DNA of 33,665 nucleotides. Source: Bryobacterales bacterium. GTDB taxonomy: Bacteria > Acidobacteriota > Terriglobia > Bryobacterales > Bryobacteraceae. Below are positions 16,501 through 23,605 of the stretch, one piece after another. The position numbers and the translations under genes are program-made. Positions within the stretch are counted from its first letter, which is position 1. Every line of letters starts with the position of its first letter. The notes under the pieces are model-generated. The model made no database searches, was not told the DNA's origin, and saw nothing but the letters and a program-made list of their open reading frames with translations. Location: the NCBI GenBank assembly GCA_003167255.1, contig PMTR01000032.1, forward strand, positions 1 through 33,665, given 5' to 3'.

Positions 16501-17113
16501 GCCGCTGACGCTGGATGGCGTTACGGTGAGCTTCGATGCGCCGGCGACGGGGACCTTGCCGGCCATCAGCGTGCCGGGATACGTGTTCTTCGTCAGCCCG
16601 AGCCAGGTGAACGTGTATGTGCCGTGGGAGCTGGAAAATTATCCGTCCGCGCAGGTCAAAGTAACGTTTGAGCAATTCTTGTATAGCAACCTGGTGAACG
16701 TGGCGCTGAACAACTACACGCCGGCGTTTCTGATGAACAGCGGCACGGTGGCCGACGCCGTGGATAACACCACCGGCGCCATTATCACCGCCAGCAATCC
16801 GGCCACCGCGGGAGAATACCTCCAACTCTATTGTAACGGGCTCGGCCCTGTAACCAACCAGCCGGCCAGCGGCGATCCGGCGTCCTTGACGTTGCTCTCT
16901 TACACCACCACTCCGGTGACGGTTATGATCGGCGGAAAGCCGGTTACGCCCCTGTTTGCGGGCCTGGCGCCGGGCTTTGTCGGAGAGTACGAGGTGGTTA
17001 TTCAGGTGCCTTCGGGCCTCGGTACGGGGAACCAGCCCATCACCGTTTCGGTGGGCGGGGTAACGTCGACGGCGACCGTTTCGGGCTTGCAGGTTTTTCT
17101 GCCGACCAAGTAG
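13529..17113 (+). CDS. Secreted subtilisin-like (S8) protease with PA insert and Solibacter-type C-terminal domain
   Basis: The 1194-residue protein has a signal peptide (about 1-28, ending PGFGQ), an I9-type propeptide (about 45-135, NRYIVFLQDP) and an S8 catalytic domain. The triad is Asp173 in AILDTGID, His247 in GHGTAVAS and Ser636 in GTSFAAP, with Asn360 of AAGN as the oxyanion residue. The gap between 390 and 570 holds a PA-type insert (CSALPANSLNGKFALIQRGG, VGVILYMAD). An Ig-like segment (about 705-830) follows. The last 230 residues, with NTGSYQTTVAPGSYADIFG, YVFFVSPSQVNVYVPWE and YLQLYCNGLGPV, match the domain named for Solibacter (TIGR03437-like). I chose ATG 13529; ATG 13535 and a TTG at 13517 are possible. 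The protein is probably exported and degrades external protein. Confidence 0.93.
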   Translation: MSMSKGFIRRALSCALFFFVLCAYPGFGQPARKRQVKHAAPQFVPNRYIVFLQDPPVSSRYTQREAMATAEAIGYQRQIVSRQQSLMTELASRNIRVTGSVNTLLNAVFVATGPDRLAEIRALAGVIGVMPERVMKMSLNKATALANAPAAWNQASIGGQSNAGKGIKIAILDTGIDNNHPAFQDSSLTMPPGFPKCNAQSDCTNFTNSKVIVARSYVPQIAAGGAATPNPATSSPDDYSARDRLGHGTAVASAAAAQQNTAGAIAFSGMAPKAYLGNYKIWGTPGVNDNPPESVWIQAIEDALNDGMDVANLSSGGPAYTGALDTTACGNPSGVPCDPLASAFEAAAKAGLVITVAAGNAADDTFFNNENYFYFNSIASPATAPSVIGVGATLSSHALGTAVSVLKSNAPASLQTITAQRSDGCFGWDPVSQDCFFGPVSASPGLTAPLVDVTTLGDNGLACSALPANSLNGKFALIQRGGGSSCTFDTKSTNATNAGAVGVILYMADSSATIPPGLLGYIFVPVVMISLSDGQALKSYIDSNPNAPVRIDTAGLEQPITDFNQLISWSSLGPTPDGNIKPDLVATGGYDFNLGSIDPNSGYSPSYNGLYLATQSYDQSGGMYSATGYIGADGTSFAAPLVAGAAALVKQAHPGWTPGQIKSALLDYSAQDVVTDDFADPVDVEWIGAGRLDANAAVAAIVTAEPATLSFGFLKSGVALPAPISLTITNTGSASVTLAAAVATGIAAAGATVSVNQPSITLAAGAKTTLVVTLSGAVPPAGEYNGAVTLKSATPAVNMRIPYMFIVGDGIPVVALPLFGCCYGAVGTDLGANPIQVLDQYGVPVAGVPVSWTISPAGAVTMKSVTGVPGTQSNTALPFTPAACSPASSSRATSCPTNNYGISWVEVVGGASAGNSATITASVGPYTGNAALVSGVTLIPVSSVTTGGVVNTGSYQTTVAPGSYADIFGANMMDPNSLLNSTGDVSFFSRLPLTLDGVTVSFDAPATGTLPAISVPGYVFFVSPSQVNVYVPWELENYPSAQVKVTFEQFLYSNLVNVALNNYTPAFLMNSGTVADAVDNTTGAIITASNPATAGEYLQLYCNGLGPVTNQPASGDPASLTLLSYTTTPVTVMIGGKPVTPLFAGLAPGFVGEYEVVIQVPSGLGTGNQPITVSVGGVTSTATVSGLQVFLPTK

Positions 17114-17237
17114 CTCGTATTCCGAACCACCGGGGAATCGCCCCGCTCGGTCGGGCATGCTTTAGCTTGCCCCGAAGTTTCTGCATTTTTGGATGAGAAT
17201 TCCGTGCATGGCGGTCCACTATCCATTTGGATTGCCG

Positions 17238-17879
17238 CCAAGCCCGAAGGGCGAAAGATCCTAGCCCACGGCGCAAGCCGTTGGGACACATCGGATCAGC
17301 CAAGTAGCCCCGGTACGGGGCGTAAGTCTATGCCACACAGCTTCGCTTCCCTGCTCGTTCACGTCATCTTTTCCACGAAGAACCGTGTCTGTGACTTGTC
17401 GCCTGAGCTTGCCGCCCGGCTGTTCCCGTATATGGCTGGTATTGTCAGAGAGCGCAAAGGTGTTCCGCTGATCATTAATGGTCCGGCAGATCACGTTCAT
17501 CTGCTGGTTTACGTCTCGGTCACGGAGTCAATAGCGGACTTGCTGAGAGTCGTGAAGACCAATTCGTCCCGCTGGGTGCATGAACAGTTTCCGGAGCAGA
17601 AGCGGTTCGGCTGGCAGGCTGGATATGGCGCCTTTACCGTGAGTAGCTCCCGAGCGGCTGATGTGACGGACTACATCGCGGCGCAGCAAGAGCACCATCG
17701 CCGAGTTTCGTTCCAAGAGGAGTTTCTGACATTCCAACGGAAGCATGGCATGGCATACGATGTGCGCGACCTCTGGGGCTGAGACCAGCCTTTCGCCCCG
17801 TTCCGGGGCTCGGCATTTCTAACCCGCTATTCCACACGGCTCACGCCGTGGGCTATGATCTTTCGCCCTTCGGGCTTGG
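17238..17879. mobile_element. REP/RAYT element: Y1 transposase gene inside nested inverted repeats
   Basis: Outer arms at 17238-17284 and about 17833-17879 are inverted copies; their first 36 bases match with one difference. Inside them, a second pair of GC-rich hairpins (about 17303-17324 and 17790-17812, both built on CGCCCCG and CGGGGC) flanks the transposase gene. Paired REP-like palindromes on both sides are the usual setting of REP-associated tyrosine transposases. The right end lies six bases from the stop of the HyfI-like gene, so it sits just at the 3' end of that operon. Confidence 0.85.
17330..17782 (+). CDS. REP-associated tyrosine (Y1, IS200-like) transposase
   Basis: The 150-residue protein fits the short Y1 transposase family. 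It has the opening HSFASLLVHVIFSTKNR, the metal-binding HxH pair in NGPADHVHLLVYV, the helix SIADLLRVVKTNSSRWVHE, and a candidate nucleophile Tyr in ADVTDYIAAQQEHHR. Such enzymes cut and rejoin single strands at palindromic sites and are thought to spread REP sequences. I chose ATG 17330 because the upstream residues of the longer frame are read through the repeats. The full length and intact motifs suggest it may still be active. Confidence 0.9.
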   Translation: MPHSFASLLVHVIFSTKNRVCDLSPELAARLFPYMAGIVRERKGVPLIINGPADHVHLLVYVSVTESIADLLRVVKTNSSRWVHEQFPEQKRFGWQAGYGAFTVSSSRAADVTDYIAAQQEHHRRVSFQEEFLTFQRKHGMAYDVRDLWG

Positions 17880-17884
17880 CCTGC

Positions 17885-18730
17885 TCAGCGGGCCCGCTTT
17901 TCCCCCAGCCTCCCAATCGCCAGCAAAATGCCGTGCAGCAGCGCTTGCGACCGCGGCGGGCAGCCGGGCACATACACATCCACGGGAACTACCTGGTCCA
18001 CGCCTCCCAGACAGGCATAGTTCCGGCCGAAGATTCCGCCGCTCGTTCCGCAAGCGCCCACCGCCGCCACCACCTTGGGATCCGGCGTGGCCGCATAAGT
18101 CTTTCGCAGCGCCAGTTCCATGTTACGGGTCACGGGCCCCGTCACCAGCAGCATGTCGGCGTGCCGCGGCGAAGCCACGAAGTGAATCCCCAACCGTTCG
18201 ATGTCGTGAACCGGGTTGTTGAGCGCGATGATTTCCAATTCGCACCCGTTGCATGACCCGGCATCCACCTCGCGGATGGCGAGCGAGCGGCCCAACACGC
18301 TTCGAATCGCCCTCCGCACCTCTTCGCCGGCGGAATCGACGCCACCTTCCGGCGCACCCGTGGTTTTGACATACTGCTGGGCGCCATCCGGACCGAGCGC
18401 GTATTCCGCCGTCAAGACCAGGCTGCGCCGGTCGCGCGCCGCCAGTTCGAAGTCGCGCGTGATGCGCACCGCTCCGTCTCGAGAGCACTCGGCGCACTGG
18501 CCGCAGAAGATGCAGCGGCCATAGTCGACGGTGACCTGTCGCGAATCCTCGCGGTCGTGGACGGCGATGGCGCCCGTGGGACAAACCTCGGCGGCGGGGC
18601 GGGCATCGCGCCACGCCGCGAAGTCGAACTCCGGCCGGCCGCGGAATTGCTCGCCGATCGGGGGCGCGGCATCCGGGTAGGGCGCCGTAACGATGCCCGT
18701 GGTGAACGTTTTCTGGAGAATCTTGAACAT
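17885..18730 (-). CDS. HyfI/NuoB-like small subunit fused to a ferredoxin domain (Ehr-type complex)
   Basis: Residues 40-95 form a ferredoxin module with Cys50 (CPTGAI) and CIFCGQCAEC (73-82). The first cysteine triplet of a two-cluster ferredoxin is missing, so one [4Fe-4S] is expected. Residues 155-275 are the NuoB/HycG-like domain, with GSCNGCELEI (Cys160, Cys163), VGACGTSGGIFG (Cys227) and VYVPGCPPRSQALLHGIL (Cys257) for the proximal [4Fe-4S]. In related complexes HyfH-like ferredoxin and HyfI-like proteins are separate; here they appear fused at 281 residues. It passes electrons between the soluble side and the large subunit. It is the last gene of the operon, three bases after the HyfG-like stop. 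Confidence 0.9.
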   Translation of the reverse strand: MFKILQKTFTTGIVTAPYPDAAPPIGEQFRGRPEFDFAAWRDARPAAEVCPTGAIAVHDREDSRQVTVDYGRCIFCGQCAECSRDGAVRITRDFELAARDRRSLVLTAEYALGPDGAQQYVKTTGAPEGGVDSAGEEVRRAIRSVLGRSLAIREVDAGSCNGCELEIIALNNPVHDIERLGIHFVASPRHADMLLVTGPVTRNMELALRKTYAATPDPKVVAAVGACGTSGGIFGRNYACLGGVDQVVPVDVYVPGCPPRSQALLHGILLAIGRLGEKRAR

Positions 18731-18733
18731 GAC

Positions 18734-20311
18734 TCAGCGGTCCGTGCCCGAATACGAAAGATTGAAGCTCTTGTTGATCACCGGAAAATCCGCGATGATA
18801 TTGCCCTGCACCGCTTCCACCAGGGCCGGCCAGTTGTTCACCGATGGGTCTTTGATCTTGCAGCGCTCCAGACGGTTGCCCGGCGCTGTGCGCACCCAAT
18901 GCAGGATCTCGCCGCGCCATCCCTCCACGGCGCTGAGCGCGCACCGGTCCGGCGGGATCGGCTGCGGCGGGGCGCAGTGCTCCCCGTCCGGCAGATCGCC
19001 CGCCGCGGCACGGATCAGCCCGAACGATTCGCCCACTTCCTCGATGCGCACCTGCATGCGATGGCATACGTCGCCCGCCTCGTACACCGGCACGCGCAAC
19101 GGGTACCGGCCGTAGGCCGCGTAGGGATGGTCGCGGCGCACGTCCAGATCCACTCCCGAAGCTCGTCCTCCCACGCCCACGATCCCCAGCATCCGGGCCT
19201 TCTCCGGAGTGAGGATTCCGGTGCGCTCCAGCCGGTCCTGCGTGGAGTCCGACGATTTCACCAGCGCGACGAGGTCGCGAAACTCGCTTTCCATCCCGCC
19301 CATGGCGTCGCGCAACAGATCCCTTTGCGCTCTCGACCAATCCCGGCGCACTCCCCCCACCGAGACCATGCCCCGCAGCAACCGGCTCCCCGTCAGCGCC
19401 TCGTTGAGATTCAGGACCAGCTCGCGCACGCGGCCCGCGTGAGCGTTGGCTATCACAAAACCCACGTCGTTCGAGATGGCGCCGATGTCCGCGATGTGAT
19501 TGTAAATCCGCTCCAACTCCAGCAGGATCGTGCGCATGACGTGCGCGCGCGGCGGAACCTCGATTTCGGCGGCCCGCTCGATCGCCTGGCAGAACGCCGT
19601 CCCGTGTGAAAAAGCGGAATCTCCGGAAATGCTCTCCGCCAGAAAAACCGCGCGCGGAATGGGTATGTGTTCGAAGAGTTTTTCGGTGCCCTTGTGCGTA
19701 TAGAACATGCGCAACTGCAGGTATAGGATCGGCTCGCCCGCCACCGCGAAGTTGAAGTGTCCGGGTTCGATTATGCCCGCATGCACCGGGCCCACGGGAA
19801 TCTGGAATACGCCCTCCCCCAAGGTCGGCCGGTATACGTGCTGTTCGCCTTCGAAGGGAGGCAGTTCCTGATCGAGCGCGAAATCCTTGCGCAACGGATG
19901 CACGTCGGGCCAATTGTCGTGCAATGCCACCCGCCGTGGGTTGGGATGCCCCGTGGCTTCCAGTCCGAACCAGTCCTGAATCTCGCGCTCCTGCCAGTTC
20001 ACCGCCGGCAGTTCCGCCGCCAGCGATGGAAACCGCGGATCGTGCGCCGGCACGGGCGCTTCGAGAATCAGGTAGCACGGGTTGCCTGCCTGCTCGAATA
20101 CGTAGTGGTTGTAGAACACCCCTTCTGCGGCCGTGCGATCCTCGGCGAATACCGCCGCCACGCGCGAGGCCCAGTGGTCCCGCAAATGGCCGGCAATCGC
20201 CCGCACGTCGGGCGAATTCAGCGCAATCGCGAGCTGGTGCGCCGTCTCGGCACGAATCGCGCCGATAGCTCCACCGAAGCGATTTCGCAAGTCTTCCAAC
20301 AGAGAAACCAT
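18734..20311 (-). CDS. HyfG/HycE-like large subunit (NuoC-NuoD fusion) lacking NiFe ligands
   Basis: The 525-residue protein joins a NuoC-like domain (about 20-145, NWQEREIQDWFGLEATGHPN) to a NuoD/hydrogenase-large-subunit domain (EGVFQIPVGPVHAGIIEPGH onward). In true NiFe hydrogenases two CxxC pairs hold the metal. Here the first site reads ESISGDSAFSHGTAFCQ (226-241) and the last reads FNLSYSGTDR (516-525, where HycE has DPCxxCTDR). Both pairs are gone, although the surrounding residues are kept. The protein therefore cannot bind a NiFe centre in the usual way. This is the defining trait of energy-converting hydrogenase-related (Ehr) complexes, whose substrate is not established. The ATG at 20311 has GAGG six bases upstream. 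Confidence 0.92.
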   Translation of the reverse strand: MVSLLEDLRNRFGGAIGAIRAETAHQLAIALNSPDVRAIAGHLRDHWASRVAAVFAEDRTAAEGVFYNHYVFEQAGNPCYLILEAPVPAHDPRFPSLAAELPAVNWQEREIQDWFGLEATGHPNPRRVALHDNWPDVHPLRKDFALDQELPPFEGEQHVYRPTLGEGVFQIPVGPVHAGIIEPGHFNFAVAGEPILYLQLRMFYTHKGTEKLFEHIPIPRAVFLAESISGDSAFSHGTAFCQAIERAAEIEVPPRAHVMRTILLELERIYNHIADIGAISNDVGFVIANAHAGRVRELVLNLNEALTGSRLLRGMVSVGGVRRDWSRAQRDLLRDAMGGMESEFRDLVALVKSSDSTQDRLERTGILTPEKARMLGIVGVGGRASGVDLDVRRDHPYAAYGRYPLRVPVYEAGDVCHRMQVRIEEVGESFGLIRAAAGDLPDGEHCAPPQPIPPDRCALSAVEGWRGEILHWVRTAPGNRLERCKIKDPSVNNWPALVEAVQGNIIADFPVINKSFNLSYSGTDR

Positions 20312-20318
20312 GCCGTCC

Positions 20319-21818
20319 TCAAACTCCGGTGATCACCTTCGCCGCTCCGCGAATCAGGTGGAGGAGCGGGCTGGGAATCCAAAAACCGATCGTTACCAGC
20401 AGCGCCGCCGATACCAGCAGCGAAGCATCGCGCCACGGCCTCGGCCCGACCTGGGGCTCGTTTGACGAGCCCAGAACCAGGCTGCCCACGTGCAGCAACG
20501 CCCCGGCAAAAACGCCGGTTCCGAACAGAATAAACAAAACTCCCGCCAGCGAATGGCCCCCGTCGAAAGCCGCGCGCACAATCACGAACTCGCTTTGAAA
20601 CAGGCTGAACGGCGGCATGCCGATAATCGCCAGCATGGCCATCAGGAAAACCACTCCCGTGAGCGGCATCACCCGCATCACACCGCCCTTGATGTTGCGG
20701 AACAGATCGGTCTTGAAATGTTGATGCACGTTGCCGGCGCACAGGAACAGCAGCGATTTCGCCACCGTGTGAAAGGTCATGTGCAACATCAGACCCAGCG
20801 GCCCCATGAGACCGCCGATGCCCAGCGCGGTGGTCATGATGCCCGCATGGTCGATGGTGTGATATGCCAGCAGGCGGCGAAAATTCCCCTGCACCAGAAT
20901 GAACGGCACGGAAATGCCCATCGACGCGATGCCGAACAGCAGCAGCAACTGTCCCGGAAACTGCGCGCCCAGGCAACGGCTCGTCAGGATATAGAACCGC
21001 ACCAGGCCGTAGAGCGCGCAGTTCAACGTCGCCGAAGAGAGAATCGCGGCCGAAGGTACAGGCGCCTCGCTGTACGCGTCCGGCTTCCAGGTGTGCATCG
21101 GCGCCAGGCCGGCCTTGGTGCCGTAACCGAGCAGCACCAGGATGAATGCCAGCCTCATGGTGGTCTTGTCCAGAGACGCGGCTCGCCCCGCCAACACCGA
21201 CCAGTTCAACCCCGAGAGCGCGTCCGATCCCGCCAGTTGGTGCGCCGAGTAATACGCGATGATCGTGCCGAACAGCGCCATGGAGAGACCTACGCCGCCG
21301 ATGATGGCGTACTTCCACGCGGCTTCGAGCGACGTGATCTTCCCATAGAAGGTCACCAGGAACACCGACGCCAGCGTGGTGGCTTCGATGGCGGCCCACA
21401 TCACGCCGAGGTTGTTCGCCAGGCACACCAGCAGCATCGAGAAGACGAACAACGGCGTCAGCGTGTAGTATTTGCGGAGCTTCGTAATGGCGGCGTCATC
21501 GCCCAGCGCGCCGCTGCGCTCGTCGTCCCGCAAATAGCCCACGGCGTAAACCGAGCACAATACCGCGACGAAGGCCGTTAGCAAGATTACCAGCGCGCTG
21601 AGCGCATCGGCATACAGAAAGCCATCCCAGAGAGATACCGGCCCGGAACCGAGCACCGCCGCGCCCAGCGCCAGCGCCAGCAGGAAGGTGAGCGCGAAGC
21701 CGGCCAGGTTGACCGCTTCCATCGCCGGCCGCCGGCGGCTGATAGCCGCCAGCACTGCCGTAACCACCGGGACTAGTAAGAGGGCGATTAGTATCATGTC
21801 CGTTTTGCTAACCCGCAT
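20319..21818 (-). CDS. HyfF-like (NuoL/M/N family) membrane ion-pumping subunit
   Basis: This 499-residue protein is almost wholly hydrophobic, with about fourteen helices, and belongs to the proton-antiporter (Mrp/NuoN) family. Recognisable stretches are GVMWAAIEATTLASVFLV, GYGTKAGLAPMHTWKPDAYS, FRRLLAYHTIDHAGIMTTAL, HTVAKSLLFLCAGNVH and PPFSLFQSEFVI. The kept charged residues (Lys in GTKAGLAP, His and Glu in channels) fit ion translocation. The start is uncertain: ATG 21818 has GAGGA directly against it, while ATG 21797 begins nearer the first helix. A 181-base spacer full of hairpins separates it from the HyfE-like gene, unlike the other tight junctions in the operon. The next gene follows after seven bases. 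Confidence 0.92.
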   Translation of the reverse strand: MRVSKTDMILIALLLVPVVTAVLAAISRRRPAMEAVNLAGFALTFLLALALGAAVLGSGPVSLWDGFLYADALSALVILLTAFVAVLCSVYAVGYLRDDERSGALGDDAAITKLRKYYTLTPLFVFSMLLVCLANNLGVMWAAIEATTLASVFLVTFYGKITSLEAAWKYAIIGGVGLSMALFGTIIAYYSAHQLAGSDALSGLNWSVLAGRAASLDKTTMRLAFILVLLGYGTKAGLAPMHTWKPDAYSEAPVPSAAILSSATLNCALYGLVRFYILTSRCLGAQFPGQLLLLFGIASMGISVPFILVQGNFRRLLAYHTIDHAGIMTTALGIGGLMGPLGLMLHMTFHTVAKSLLFLCAGNVHQHFKTDLFRNIKGGVMRVMPLTGVVFLMAMLAIIGMPPFSLFQSEFVIVRAAFDGGHSLAGVLFILFGTGVFAGALLHVGSLVLGSSNEPQVGPRPWRDASLLVSAALLVTIGFWIPSPLLHLIRGAAKVITGV

Positions 21819-21850
21819 TCCTCACAGCAATTCGATGGTGACGATGTGGC

Positions 21851-21968
21851 GCACGCACTCCTGCGTGCCGCGTCGGCACTCATGCCGACGCCCGGCGACG
21901 ACAGACTGTCCCTCCCCCACCGGGGTGTCGAGAAGAGTCTCGACACGCCACGCACGAGTGCGTGCGCT
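21851..21968. repeat. Cluster of hairpin repeats inside the hyf-like operon
   Basis: The 181-base spacer between the HyfE-like and HyfF-like genes holds at least four perfect or near-perfect hairpins. Stems are 21851-21857 with 21862-21868, 21871-21878 with 21883-21890, 21925-21933 with 21938-21946, and a GCACGAGTGC palindrome near 21952-21961. The loops are four bases (CTCC, CTCA, AGAG). No gene is seen. The array looks like inserted dispersed repeats and may affect read-through or mRNA stability. Confidence 0.75.
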
Positions 21969-21999
21969 ACCTCCTCGGGCCACGTGTGAGAAATGCGCA

Positions 22000-22680
22000 C
22001 TAACCTCGCAGCCTCCGCAACCGGCTCACGTCCATCGATTCGAAACTCTCGCGAATGCGGTAAACCAGGATGCCCAGCACCATCACCGCCACCAGCACGT
22101 CGAACAGAACTCCGATTTCCACGATGAGCGGCATGCCATAGGTCAGCGAGATGGCCGCCAGGAACAATCCATTTTCCAGCGACAGTAGCGCCAGCACCTG
22201 CGCCAGCGCTTTGCGCCGGTTGATGATCGTAAAAAACCCGATGAGGAAGAGAGAAATCGCCACCGCCAGAATGTTGTGGCCCAGCGCCGCCGGATTAAAG
22301 CCCTCTTCGGGCCGGTGGAACGACTCGGCCACGACGTATCCCACCAGCGTCAGACCGCCGCAGATCAGAATCGAGAGCGGAGCGTTGACGATGGGGCGAA
22401 TCTCCCGCCGGATCTGGAACCTCTCCACCAGCCTCTCCAGCCAAATGGGCACCAGAATCGCCTTGACGATCAGAGTGAGCCCCGCCGCAATGAAGATGTG
22501 CGGAGCGTGGTTGAAGCCGGCGATAACGGCCGCGATGGCCGCCAGCAGGAACGATTGCACGGCGAAGATTCGGATATTGGTCACAATCCAGCGCTGGCCC
22601 GCCATAGCGATCTGCAGCACCAGCACCAGCGCCGCCATCAACGTCACCAGCTTGTCGCCGAATTGTGGATCTTGCGGCAT
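22000..22680 (-). CDS. HyfE-like membrane subunit
   Basis: The 226-residue protein has about seven helices. Its C-terminal half resembles NuoK (LFLIGFFTIINRRKALAQVL, LSLENGLFLAAISLTYG, LVEIGVLFDVLVAVMVLG), as in HyfE subunits of group 4 hydrogenases. Conserved Glu residues sit within the SLENG and VEIGV helices, as expected for an ion path. The real start is ATG 22680 (MPQDPQFGDKLVTLM); the frame extends upstream to 22800, but those residues are a shadow of the HyfC-like gene. It follows the HyfC-like stop by seven bases. There is no clear Shine-Dalgarno, so translation is probably coupled. Confidence 0.9.
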   Translation of the reverse strand: MPQDPQFGDKLVTLMAALVLVLQIAMAGQRWIVTNIRIFAVQSFLLAAIAAVIAGFNHAPHIFIAAGLTLIVKAILVPIWLERLVERFQIRREIRPIVNAPLSILICGGLTLVGYVVAESFHRPEEGFNPAALGHNILAVAISLFLIGFFTIINRRKALAQVLALLSLENGLFLAAISLTYGMPLIVEIGVLFDVLVAVMVLGILVYRIRESFESMDVSRLRRLRG

Positions 22681-22687
22681 ATGCGTT

Positions 22688-23605
22688 TCAGAACAGGAAG
22701 GTAGACACCAGGGCGAGCGTTCCCAATGTGAACGCCACGGCCAGCATTTCGGGCACACGGAACAGCCGCAGCTTGGCGTTGGTGGTCTCCACCAGAACAA
22801 TCGAGCAACTGAGCAGGCCCAGCTTGAGCAGCAACCACCCCAGCCCGCCGAGCGCTCCCGGCACGGATGGGCCGCTGGCCAGGCCGAACGGCCAGAACAC
22901 GTTCACCAGCAGCGTCATGAGCACCAGTTGCTTCATGGAAGCGGCCCACTCGATGAGCGCCAGATGTGGCCCGGAGTATTCCAGAATCATGGCCTCGTGC
23001 ACCATGGTGAGTTCCAGGTGGGTCGCGGGATTATCCACCGGGATCCTTCCGGTTTCGGCAATCAGCACCAGGTACAGCGCGGCGCAAGCGAGCATCTGCG
23101 CCGGCGCAAAAAACCGCCAGTTCTGCCCCACCGCGCTGCGCGCCACTTCCGAGAGGTTGGTGGAATTCGCCGCGATGGCGACCGTAAACACCGCCAGCAT
23201 CATGGCCGGCTCCGCCAGCGCCGAAATGGTCATTTCACGGCTGCTCCCCAGGCCGCCGAACGAGCTGCCCGTATCCATACCGGCCAGCGCCAGGAAAAAC
23301 CGGCCCAGCCCCAACAGGTACACGATCGCCAGCACGCCGCCGAACAGGTCCAGGGGAGCCTTAGTCGAGGTCATCGGCAGCATCAGCCCGGCCATCAGAG
23401 TGGTCACGAACACGATGTACGGCGCGGCCGTGAAAATCCACGAAGCCGTGTCCGGAATCACCATTCCCTTGCGGAATAACTTATATAGGTCCCGGTAGAA
23501 CTGCAGAACTCCGGGGCCGCGCCGCGTCTGCATACGCGCCTTCAGCGTTTTGATCAGACCGCTGATCAGCGGCGAAATCGCCAGCAGCAGCAGCAGTTGC
23601 ATCAT
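22688..23605 (-). CDS. HyfC/NuoH-like membrane anchor subunit
   Basis: The 305-residue protein is a NuoH/HycD-family subunit with about eight helices. Diagnostic stretches are RMQTRRGPGVLQFYRDLYKL near 24-43, GSSREMTISALAEPAMMLAV, and the cytoplasmic loop LIAETGRIPVDNPATHLELT with EAMILEYSGPHLAL. These loops normally touch the NuoB- and NuoD-like subunits and couple redox chemistry to ion movement. All the acidic loop residues typical of the family appear present. The ATG overlaps the HyfB-like stop as ATGA. Confidence 0.93.
   Translation of the reverse strand: MMQLLLLLAISPLISGLIKTLKARMQTRRGPGVLQFYRDLYKLFRKGMVIPDTASWIFTAAPYIVFVTTLMAGLMLPMTSTKAPLDLFGGVLAIVYLLGLGRFFLALAGMDTGSSFGGLGSSREMTISALAEPAMMLAVFTVAIAANSTNLSEVARSAVGQNWRFFAPAQMLACAALYLVLIAETGRIPVDNPATHLELTMVHEAMILEYSGPHLALIEWAASMKQLVLMTLLVNVFWPFGLASGPSVPGALGGLGWLLLKLGLLSCSIVLVETTNAKLRLFRVPEMLAVAFTLGTLALVSTFLF

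Noticed and set aside
17128..17150. Terminator after the subtilase gene
   Set aside because: Only a weak 5-bp CGGGG/CCCCG stem with no U-tract; more likely repeat debris near the RAYT element.
18123..20078. Minus-strand 651-residue frame across the HyfI- and HyfG-like genes
   Set aside because: Gly/Arg/Ala-rich out-of-frame shadow; the true subunits with conserved motifs occupy the same strand in other frames.
18734..20311. Functional NiFe hydrogenase large subunit
   Set aside because: Neither CxxC pair is present at the expected N- and C-terminal sites, so a NiFe centre cannot be held in the usual way.
20218..21426. Minus-strand 402-residue frame within the HyfF-like gene
   Set aside because: Out-of-frame shadow rich in Gly, Arg and His; no membrane helices although it covers a membrane protein gene.
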